From positions 1-64,000 of the forward strand of contig JASANC010005158.1 in the NCBI GenBank assembly GCA_030248135.1: DNA of 64,000 nucleotides, in the 5' to 3' direction. The notes beneath the pieces were generated by a model, which saw only the letters and a program-made list of their open reading frames with translations, was not told where the DNA came from and ran no database searches. Position 1 is the first letter of the stretch. Each line of letters opens with the position of its first letter. The position numbers were made by a program, and so were the translations under genes. This stretch comes from Theristus sp. LFF4_11. Its lineage: Eukaryota; Nematoda; Chromadorea; Monhysterida; Xyalidae. This document shows, one piece after another, positions 48,020 to 59,400 of the stretch.

Positions 48020-50443
48020 GCTCAGCGGCCGCACTTGTTACCGGCTGCACGCAACACGATTAGCTCATTTCAAACGCGTTCATAAGCGGCTGTTGTGTTG
48101 TTGCTGACGATTTGCCCTCATGTTTCGGCGGTTCATAAAATTCTGCTTGGTGTTGTTATATCTGCCGTTTTCTGAAAATTGAAAAGAAAAGCGCTTAGAC
48201 ATTGTTGGATGACAGATAACACACGCTGTAACAAGCGCGATTTACTTGGACAAGACAATTGTTAAAGAGAAACAATTTATAAGTAAAAATCACCAATTTA
48301 AAATGAAAAAGGTGTTGTAATTCAATTTTCTCAATCACAACCGACCAAAAGCAATTTCTTCTGTGTCGGCGAACAATAAAGAGAAAATGAGTGCGCGGAA
48401 AAGAGAAAATTTACTCGCGAAAAACTGCTTCCAGTCGAAAAGCCATCTGAAAAAGCAGGCATCAGAAGTGTGTAGCGGCAAAGAGCAAAGCAAAGCAACA
48501 CGCGGCCAATATGTACAGGACAGGCAGCAATAATAATTCGCTCTCTCACTTATAATCATCACCATGATACTAATATTAACAACCAACCACATTTTATGTA
48601 ATAAGATATCTGTGGTGTGTGTCGGTCGGTTCAAAAACAAGAGAAAAAGAAACGCAAGAAAGACGAGAGAGAGAGGCGCATATAAAAATTTCAAAAAACG
48701 TCATCCGTCGTGTGGCGACACAAGAACACAAACATACAAGAGAAAGAGAGAGAGATGTAGACAACAAACAAGCGTTTTTGACGTAGGGGGCAACAGCGCC
48801 TTCAAAGACGCAAAACCGCACGACAAAAAGCGGGCCAGCACGGCACAGCAGCAGCGCTGGCGCACACACACCATTTGCAATTGCCTTGCCTTTGCCTCTG
48901 TCGTGAAAGACGATCGTCACTGGTGAAAACGTCACAAGTCCAATGTTGTCATGTTTGATGGTGCATGCACAATCAAAGCATGCGTCATCACACCGTGAAT
49001 GCTGTTGACCGTTATAATGAGTTTAGCGTTAATTGGTCAATATTTTTCAAATTCAAATTCAAATCAGAGTGCGACCACGGAGTTGCTGTTTGAACAAAAG
49101 TGACTTGTGGCGGGTTGTCGACACCAACCGAGTAACACACACGCACACACAGATCAACATCAAATGCACAGGCGCATTGCTGCAGAGAGACATAAAATGC
49201 ACCATTACCATGTAGCGAGAGAGCGGCCAAAGAGACGGAACGATCGTCAAAATGTGAATGAATACGAATAAATGACGAAACAAGCGAACGAACATACAGC
49301 ACACACACGGCCAATGTGCGCTCTTTGATGTGTGCCGCCCACAGTGCGTTTGATGTGATGCCGCCTTATGGGCGCAAACGTGCAATGAAATAAGCGAGCA
49401 AACTAACATCACACGCACCGCACACCGCCAACAAAAGTACTAAAATTATACTCAATTTTCGACGTCGTTTCGTGCGAAATCGTGAAACGATCGCTAGAAA
49501 GGAGCGCGAGCGTATATGGGCACGCGGGCAGCAACGCAGGCTTTGGCGGCGTAATGCATGTTCAGTCGTGACAGGGCGGCACAGACGACGCCACAACGCA
49601 TGATGACGATGTTGATGGAGAGACCGCATTGATCGCGTTTCATGCGATCATTCACACACACAACTTGCCTGTGTGTACGCACGGCACACACGAGGCAGCC
49701 AAATGCAAACGGACCAGTCGTTTCCAATTTCGTTTCGACCGCTCAAACGCGCCTCCGGGCCTACTCTCTCTTGTGTTGTTCCGCGTTTCGCCTGCGTGTG
49801 TACACATGCTTCCGGGATTGATGGCACAGTTAAATAGAGCGCTGTTCCTATCCAATGATATTCGACAAGAAAATTTGTTACAAAAAACAGTGTAACATTT
49901 TCGGTCGATGAAAGTACAATATGAGACGGACAAGCTCACTCGGTGAGACACTCTGTTGTCATTCACACCAATTATTGACACAAACTCTCTTTTGCCGATT
50001 CATTGTCCTTCACACTTCATGTTCGTTAAGTTCAAAAACAAGCCTCCGTATTGAGTAAACACGAAAGAACAAGTTTGTGAATAATATCATCAAAGAGCGA
50101 CTGAACTATATAGGGCGACCGTATTAGTGGTCGGCCACCCAGATGGCGTTCGCACATACGTCCCAACACACAACAAAACGCTACACCGAATTGATTGCCC
50201 ACTGCCCATTGTATTCAGTGCAAATAACAGCACAAAAAACAATTGATATCCTTTTTCAATCACACAACAGAACTAGAAAAAATGTAACAACGAAAGACAC
50301 TATGATACAACAGAAAAAATCGTATTTTTGGAAAAAGTCCAAACTGTTCAGACTTTTCTACCTAAAAAAAGTCCATCGCTTGTAACACTAACAATTATAA
50401 ATGTATCATCAAAAACCACATAACAATCACAAAACTTGACGCG
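48020..50443. other. No gene seen; probable axin upstream region
   Basis: Sequence between the axin start and the 3' end of the module gene. Short frames only, some with (CA)n and (GA)n composition. No domain or repeat family is evident. Axin promoter elements would be expected here but none can be named. Confidence 0.55.
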
Positions 50444-53400
50444 TTATTCGTTCGGCTCGACTTTGATTGGAATGATTGCATTGGTCTGCGTTGACGAATC
50501 CGATGGCAACGAAGTGTCTATTGGCTCTGGTGAGACGCCAATCATTGGTGAGCCTGTGCGAGTCGTTTCGTTCGTGTCGATCATGACGTTCTGGAACGTG
50601 CGGCTCTGGTTGTCACAATCGGATGCGAAGCTCTCCGTCGACCACGACCGCTCAAACAGATCGTTCACGTTCAACGGCACTTTCACATCGGCCGTGTCCG
50701 TCTCGTTTTGCGTCTGTCGCTCCAGGAATTCTTCTGAAATGCTTTGATCGAAGTGAACACCATCTTTTTCTCAAAAAGAATGAATGAATGAAGCAAAATG
50801 AATTTAAAAACGAAACTTAAAACGAACTAGCTAATAAGTCGAGCAGCGGATCAGGCGTCGGTGTCGGTGTGACGGCGTTGCCCGAATCCTGTTGGCAGAA
50901 ATGCGCGTTCGCCAACGGATCGATCATGTGCAGTCCGTTTTGCACGCGTGCTGTCGGTACTGAGATTTTGGAAGAAAAAGAGATCACTGCTTGCTTGAGA
51001 CACACGCAAGGCAAAAACGACACGCCATTTTACAACTGATGTTCCAGAACTACACATCAGCAAAAGAGCCAAACAAGAGAGCGTAACTATGATGGATTTA
51101 TTCGAACGTGTCGCACCGAAATGACGTCGTTTCCTGTTCGTCATGTACAGCACCAGAATTTCAGTTACGCAAAAGGGTCAGCCAAACTGAAAGTCCGGGT
51201 TCTTGTGCCCGACAAGTGCATGCTTTGAGCACATGATCTGATTTCGATAAGACAGGTTCGAAAACATGAAGTGTACTGAGGCAGAGACCAGGTCGCTTGT
51301 GGAGGGCGGCCAGATTGCGCCGATGACACGGCTCACAGCGGTAGTACTCGGTGCCGCAGCTAGCCGAGCCAACGTGATTGTAGTAGTAGGCACGAGCGGC
51401 GTGCTGCACGCGCAGCTGGGCGTGGCGTCGGCCGTGACGCTGCTCGAGCACTGCGGCCACCGGTGTCCAGCCAGTGCAGCCGGCTGTCGCCTCCACCACC
51501 AACACGTCTGCGTCCGTGCAAAAGTGCTCACGCTGCAGCGGATTCACCAGGTGCACGCCGTCGCGAACGCGTGCCCACGGAACTGCAAACAATCACCAAC
51601 AGCTGGCTTATTTCACAGCAATCATAGATCAACTGACCGTTCGTTGATGTCGCTGAGTGGAACAAAAGAGCACGTTGCATGCCACACTGATGGATTGGCG
51701 GCATTTGGACGCTTTCGCTCATTGAAGGTTTGTAATTAGTGAGTAAGCTCATGCTACTTGGACGAAGACTGACACACAGGCTCACTGGACTGCACGTTCT
51801 GTGTAGAATGACATCACCCAATGTCGATCAGTCTGTCGATCTCAGTGCCACCCAAACAATCAGCATCGCAACCAAACTGAAGCACGCTCCCACCAGGTCG
51901 TTTCTCCATAGCAGCACGATTCATGCGATTGCAGCCGCGACACGCGAATCGCAAGGCACCGTCCGCCTCGGCGTAGCAGAACGCGTACAGGTAGCTGCGT
52001 TGTTGGTGGTCGACACGCAGCAGAGGATGCTGGCGACCTGGCCGGTACTGCAGTTGTGCTGGCGTGGGCGTCCAGCCGGGCGCATCAGGCATGCACTCAT
52101 CCTGCGCTGAACAGTCGGCCTCATGCTGACAGAAATGCTCACGAGCGAGCGGATCGATCATGTGCATGCCCTCGTACACACGGGCACACGGAACTGCAAA
52201 CATGCAGCACAGTTGCAATAACAGAAATCGCAGTCACGTTAACACCGTTTGCAAATAAGAGTGGGGGGCCCTAGGAACATTCCGTGATACATGGAAAAGT
52301 TTTTAAACCAAGGGTGCAGGGACATTCTACTAATCAAGGCGCTTCAGGTTTACCCCCTGAGTACCCCCTGATTATGCCTATAAAGGTCGTTTTTAGGGTG
52401 CGGAAGTTGAAAAACCCTCGATTTTTTGCGATTTTTCGCAAAGTGTACCTTTTTAGCCCTACCGTATCTCGTAGTTGCACAGTTTCTGGAACCTCACACA
52501 GTATTCACGTGAAAGATCTTGCGGAGTTCTTTAAGGCCCTGTATCAATGAGCCCTTGCAAGGGGGGTCCCTGAGGCGCTACGACGCTAGTTAAAATTACT
52601 TTTTTTTAAAAATTACGCTATTTTTTTAAAACATTTTTTTTGAGCTCATAAACACAATTTTTCGATTTTCATTTTTGGTTCTACAGGGGGGTTTTCGGGG
52701 TCGCTGAATTCGAATCTGATCTTAGATTTTTGCCCCGGGCATTTTTTTGCCTTAAAATTGGGCAAAAACACATTTTTTTGCGTTTTCCAGTGTTTTTTGA
52801 TTTTAATTTTCAATTTTAAGTGCGGATTTTTTTAACAAAGCTGTTTTACAACAGCCTTACAACCGCTGTATCGGAATCAGTTTTGATATTTTGCAACTGA
52901 CCATTTGCCCACCCAAAAAATGGGTAAAAAGTTGATTTTTTTTGCTTTTTGCACACGTTTTCGTTTTACAGTGAAAAAATCAAGTTAGAAACAACTTGTA
53001 ATTTTAATTTTTAATTCTACATGGAGGGTTTCGGGGTCGCTAAATTCGAATTTGACCTTAGATTTTTGTCCCGGGCCTTTTTTTGCTTTAAAAGTTGGGC
53101 AAAAACACTTTTTATGCGTTTTCCAGTGGTTTTTTGTTTTAATTTTTAATTTTAAATGCGGATTTTTTTAACAAAGCTGTTTTACAACAACCACACAACA
53201 GCTGTATCTGAATCTGTTTTGATATTTTGCAACTGACCACTTGTCCATTTAAAAAATGGGTAAAAAGTTGATTTTTTTGCTTTTTGCACATGTTTTCGTT
53301 TCACAATGAAAAAAATCAAGTTAGAAACAACTTGTAATTTTAATTTTTAGTTTTCCAGGGAGGTTTTCAAGATTGCTGAATTTGAATCTGACCTTAGATT

Positions 53401-56400
53401 TTTGCCCCGGGCATTTTTATTGTTTTAAAAATAGGGCAAAAACACATTTTTATGCGTTTTCCAGTGGTTTTTTGTTTTAATTTTTAGTTTTAAATGTAGA
53501 GTTGTTTAAAAAACAGTTTCATAACAGCCTTACAACCGCTGTATCTGAATCAGTTTTGATATTTTGCAACTGACCACTTGCCCACCCAAAAAATGGGTAA
53601 AAAGTTGATTTTTTTGCTTTTTGCACACGTTTTCGTTTCACAGTGAAAAAATCAAGTTAGAAACAACTTGTAATTTTAATTTTTAGTTCTCCAGGGGGTT
53701 TTCAAGATCGCTGAATTTGAATCTGACCTTAGATTTTTGTCCCGGGCTTTTTTATTGCTCTAAAAATAGGGCAAAACACATTTTTGTGCGTTTTCCAGTG
53801 GTTTTTTGTTTTAATTTTTAGTTTTAAATGTAGAGTTAATTAAAAAACAATTTCATAACAGCCTTACAACCGCTGTATCTGAATCAGTTTTGATATTTTG
53901 CAACTGACCACTTGCCCACCCAAAAAATGGGTAAAAAGTTGGGGTTTTTTGCTTTTTGCACACTATTTCGTTTCACAGTAAAAAAATCAGTTTAGAAACA
54001 ATTTGTAATTTTAATTTTTAGTTCTACAGAGGGGTATTCGGAGTCGCTGAATTCGAATCTGACTTTAGATTTTTGCCCCGGGCATTTTTTTGCTCTAAAA
54101 ATTGGGCAAAACCACTGGAAAACGCATAAAAATGTGTTTTTGCCCCATTTTTAAAGCAATAAAAATGCCCGGGGCAAAAATCTAAAATCAGATTTGAATT
54201 CAGCAATCTTGAAAACCTCCCTGGAAAACTAAAAATTAAAATTACAAGTTGTTTCTAATTTGATTTTTCATTGTGAAACGAAAACGTGTGCAAAAAGCAA
54301 AAAAATCAACTTTTTACCCATTTTTTAAATGGACAAGTGGTCAGTTGCAAAATATCAAAACAGATTCAGATACAGCGGTTGTGTGGCTGTTGTAAAACAG
54401 CTTTGTTAAAAAAAATCCGCATTTAAAATTAAAAATTAAAACAAAAAACCACTGGAAAACGCATAAAAAAGTGTTTTTGCCCAACTTTTAAAGCAAAAAA
54501 AGGCCCGGGACAAAAATCTAAGGTCAAATTCGAATTTAGCGACCCCGAAACCCTCCATGTAGAATTAAAAATTTAAATTACAAGTTGTTTCTAACTTGAT
54601 TTTTTCACTGTGAAACGAAAACGTGTGCAAAAAGCAAAAAAATCAATTTTTACCCATTTTTTTGGGTGGGCAAGTGGTCAGTTGCAAAATATCAAAACTG
54701 ATTTCAATACAGCGGTCGTAAGGCTGTTGTAAAACAGTTTTGTTAAAAAAATCCGCACTTAAAATTAAAAATTAAAACCAAAAAACACTGGAAAACGCAA
54801 AAAAATGTGTTTTTGCCCAATTTTAGGGCAAAAAAATGACCGGGGCAAAAATCTAAGATTAGATTCGAATTCAGCGACCCCGAAAACCCCCCTGTAGAAC
54901 CAAAAATGAAAATCGAAAAGTTGTATTTATGAGCTCAAAAAAATGTTTAAAAAAAATAGCGTAATTTTTAAAAAAAGTAATTTTAACTAGCGTCGTAGCG
55001 CCTCAGGGACCCCCCTTGCAAGGGCTCATTGATACAGGGCCTTAAAGAACTCCGCAAGATCTTTCACGTGAATACTGTGTGAGGTTCCAGAAACTGTGCA
55101 ACTACGAGATACGGTAGGGCTAAAAAGGTACACTTTGCGAAAAATCGCAAAAAATCGAGGGTTTTTCAACTTCCGCACCCTAAAAACGACCTTTATAGGC
55201 ATAATCAGGGGGTACTCAGGGGGTAAACCTGAAGCGCCTTGATTAGTAGAATGTCCCTGCACCCTTGGTTTGAAAACTTTCCCATGTAGCGCTAGACCCC
55301 CCCACTCTTATTTGCAAACGGTGTTAACGTGCTGGTCAAATCAGATTATATGCAGTCGAGTCGAGTCGAACTGTAAAACTAAAACCATTGGCAATTTAGG
55401 CAATCTGGAAACTGGAATACCATGGTATGCTGATTGGCTTCATCGAGATGGTTGACCAATCAGTGAGCCCGGTTCAAAAATGGCCAATCAGTTGATTGCC
55501 CATGATTTTCAAAGCTCCGCGCCGAATCAAGCATCTTACCAAGCCGCTTCTCTTGCAGCGTGCGATTTAGCCGATTACACGCACGACATCGAAACAACAA
55601 AGCGCCGCTGGACTGAATGCAGAACGCGTAGACATAGCTGCGGTCACCGTCGTCAACACGCACATGCGGGTATTGACAGCCGGCTCGTTGGATCAACGTT
55701 GCCCTCGTTGGCGTCCAACTGTGCTGCATGCTGCTGCCAGCGGTTGGTTCGGCCACGGTGCGCTCTCTGATTTCAGTGGTGCCACCACAGAAATGCTCAC
55801 GTGCGAGCGGATCGATCATGTGCATGCCGTCGCTGACGCGTGCCCACGGAACTGCATTGAGTGGAACGAGTCGACTGTGAAACACGTGGAAACTGCTGCC
55901 GTCACCATGTGACATCACGATGACATGTGACTTTGGAACCAGAAAAGTTTTAGCGCATGGCTGACTGTGTGTGATTCTGCTTTCTCTTGGTAATCTGTGA
56001 GATCTATTTTGCGTAAAAAACGTTTTTTGGCAACTTGGAGGGCACCAGCGGTGTGCGTCAACGACAACAGCGTTTCACGCAACACCACTGCCCAAACCAA
56101 CCAGGTCGTTTGTGCTTCTGTGTGCGATTGATGCGATCACACTTCCTGCATCTGAAGCACATCGCGCCAGCGGCATCGTTGCTGTAGGCGTACACATACG
56201 TCTGCTGAGCATCGTGCACTCGCAGGTACGGATGCAGCAGATTGGCACGGTGCACCAGGTCAGCAGGCACTGGAGTCCACGAATCGACCTCGGCCACTGG
56301 CGACTCGTGCCGGGCGTCGGCAACGGCTGGCGGCTGAGGCTGCTCGCAGACGTGCGCACGCGCCAACGGATCGATCATGTGCTTGCCGTTCAGCACACGC

Positions 56401-59400
56401 GCCCACGGTGCTGCAACAACACAACGTGTGCTTTTGTTGGGCATCCCGAATTCACAGCTCAGTTGGTTGTATCACATTTGACCGACCAATCAGTGCATCA
56501 GACAAATGATGCAATCCATGAACTCAGGTTGCGCACAAATGATGCAATCCATGAACTCAGGTTGCGCACAAATGATGCAATCCATGAACCCAGGTTGCGC
56601 ACAAATGATGCAATCCATGAACTCAGGTTGCGCACAAATGATGCAATCCATGAACTCAGTTGCGCACAAATGATGCAATCCATGAACTCAGTTGCGCACA
56701 AATGATGCAATCCATGAACTCAGGTTGCGCACAAATGATGCAATCCATGAACTCAGTTGCGCACAAATGATCCAATCCATGAACTCAGTTGCGCACAGAT
56801 CTGCGCGGCGCCTCACCGAGCGTTTTATCGCCAGTTTCCTTGATTTTGCGTGCGCACGGTTCACAGCGGAAATAGGCGGAGCCAAACTTTTCGCAGTTCC
56901 AGCGGTACGTGTGCTCGCGACGGCCGTCGACTACGCGCACGTGCGGCCGCCGGCGTCTGTCGCTGTAGACCAGCTCGGCTGCGGTCGGCTTCCACGGCTG
57001 CATCCGGCACTTTGCGGCACGCAGTCGCTGTCTGCTCAGCGGCGTGCAGAAGTGCGCCCGCGCCAACGGGTCGATCGTGTGCAGACCGTTGGCGACGCGC
57101 GCAAAAGGCACTGCAAACCGTTAGACTAGCCGATCAGAAAAGTGTGGAACACTATCTCACTTGATTTAGTTACACGATGAAAATCGTTTTGCCACCAACG
57201 AACCGGGCCGTTTCTCAGTGGTCTTGTTGTTCAGGTTGTCGCAGGCCCTGCACCGGAAGCTCGTGTATCCGCTGGTGGCGCAGTTGTACGCGTACACGTA
57301 GCTGTGCTCGCCGTCGTCGACACGCACATGCGGATGCCGCAGGCCTGCCCGTTGCACGACGGTCGCCTCGCGCGGCGTCCAGTCGGCTTGCGGCACAACG
57401 TTGAATCGTGAACGCGACGCTTTCGGCGAACAGAAATGCGGCCGTGCGAGTGGGTCGATCATGTGCAGGCCGTTGTGCACGCGAGCCGTCGGCACTGCAA
57501 CGTACGATGGGCAGTTGCAAATGTGCAGTGGTGCTGACAAAACAGCACAGAGTCACACAATGGTTGGATTGTCTGTTGAGTCGAATGCACCAATGCAAAC
57601 CCTTCCAAAGTGAACATTGCCCATAGCAACAGTGACCAGGCTTCTTGTCGGCGGCAGCGAGCGTCCGATTGTGCCAGTCGCACGCCTTGCACCGAAAGCT
57701 GAGCACGCCGTTGCTCTCGGCGCTGTACGAGTACGTGTAGCTGCGGTGGTCGTGCACGAGCAGCACGTGCGGATGCAGCATGCCCTCGCGATGCACCAGC
57801 GTCGCCGGCGTCGGCGTCCAGCCGGGTGTCTCGAGCAGCAGCGACGTTCGTCGTTGCGAGGCCTCGGCGGCACCGCCGCACATGTGCGCGCACGCCAACG
57901 GGTCCACGAGGTGCTCGCCGTGCTGGACACGCGCCGTCGGAACTGACACAATTGCGCACGCCTCAGTGACACTTATACTGTCGCATTAAATCATCGGTAA
58001 CGGTAACTCTTTGGTCAGCTTGGCTTGGGAAGCTTGAATTAGATTCACTGACTGGTTCTAACCTGCCAATCAGCATGCACGAATGAAACGCACAAGACCT
58101 CTATGCTTTACATTTTGAAAGGGCGCAAATATGCGAAAGTGCGATTGCATTGACATTGCATTAATTCATCCAGTATGTTCATGAACATTTGAAAATCCAT
58201 TTCGTTTTTGAGCTTCCATTCTCTGGTGCTCAAATCTCAAGAAGCCACGCGTACTCGGCTGTTTCTTGTCGTCCGGAGCAGCGCGATTCAGGCGCGCACA
58301 CGCACGACACTTGAACGTCATGCAGCCGTTGGCGTCATGACTGAACGCGTAGTCGTACGTGCGATCGCCAGCGGGCACCAGCAGCCGTGGGTGCATGCTG
58401 CCTGCGCGGTACACCAGCTGTGCCGGCGTGCGTTCATAGCTGGCAACACCGCCAATCCGCTCGTGCTGCAGCATCGCGTTCGTGTGAGCCGGCTCGCAAA
58501 TGTGCGCCCGTGCCAGCGGATCGATCATGTTCAGTCCATTCGACACGCGCGCCCATGGAACTGAAATCAAACTTGTGCCTTTCAACTTGAAACTTGAGTC
58601 GCAACTTTCAAATTGTAAACTTTTCTCTAATATGAAGGTTAAAACTGCACTGCCATAACGCAATGTATTTTCTCAAGCGCTCATTCTTACCAACAATCTT
58701 CTCGCCGGTGGCTCTACTCCTGCGAGCACAGTGCTCACAACGGAAGTACGTCGACCCAAAGCGTTCGCAGGCCCATCTGTACATGTACGTGCGTTCGCCG
58801 TGTTGCACTCGCAGCTGCGGCCGTCTGTGCCCCTCAACCTGAACCAGTACCGCCTCGGTCGGTTTCCATTTCTTTTGCAGGCCGAAATGCTTCTTGCGAT
58901 GCGCTTTGTGACTGCAGAAATGCGGCCGAGCCAGCGGATCGATGGTGTGCATGCCGTTTGCCACACGAGCCGTCGGCACTGAAAGCAGCACAAACTCTGA
59001 AGGGATGTTTAGTTTTCATGAGGATTTCTGGCATCTTTTTGAAAATCATTTTTCACTGATTGCCTGATACCTATGCGACAGTGTGGTTGTGGAAGTAACG
59101 GTGGTGACTTTGTCGCCATGGTAGAGTAAGGACTACGGAGGTTGGCGCTGCCGCCGATGCACCTTTCCTTTCATCATCCAGCGGCACATTTCATCACACC
59201 GTCGCACGGGTGTGCTGCCTTCTCCTACTTGAATTGCCCAGTCGACCAATCACCCAATCAAGCTACCTAATCGTTTCTCCACCGCTGCCGCATTCAGCCG
59301 ACTGCACTCGCGACACTGAAACGTCGAATATCCACAAGCGTCGTTCGTGTGCTTGTAGACGTACGTGCGCTGCTCAGCATCCTCAACGAGCAGCTGCGGG

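Noticed and set aside
52284..55262. Identical 78-88 codon ORFs in both arms of the foldback element
   Set aside because: They mirror each other because the arms are inverted copies; no start context, domain or length beyond chance.
56503..56800. CRISPR-like array
   Set aside because: Units are contiguous with no unique spacers, and the context is an intron in a eukaryotic gene.
57215..57949. 244-codon open frame on the minus strand
   Set aside because: It reads through a module exon, the intron and the next module in a shifted frame; the two real module exons explain it.
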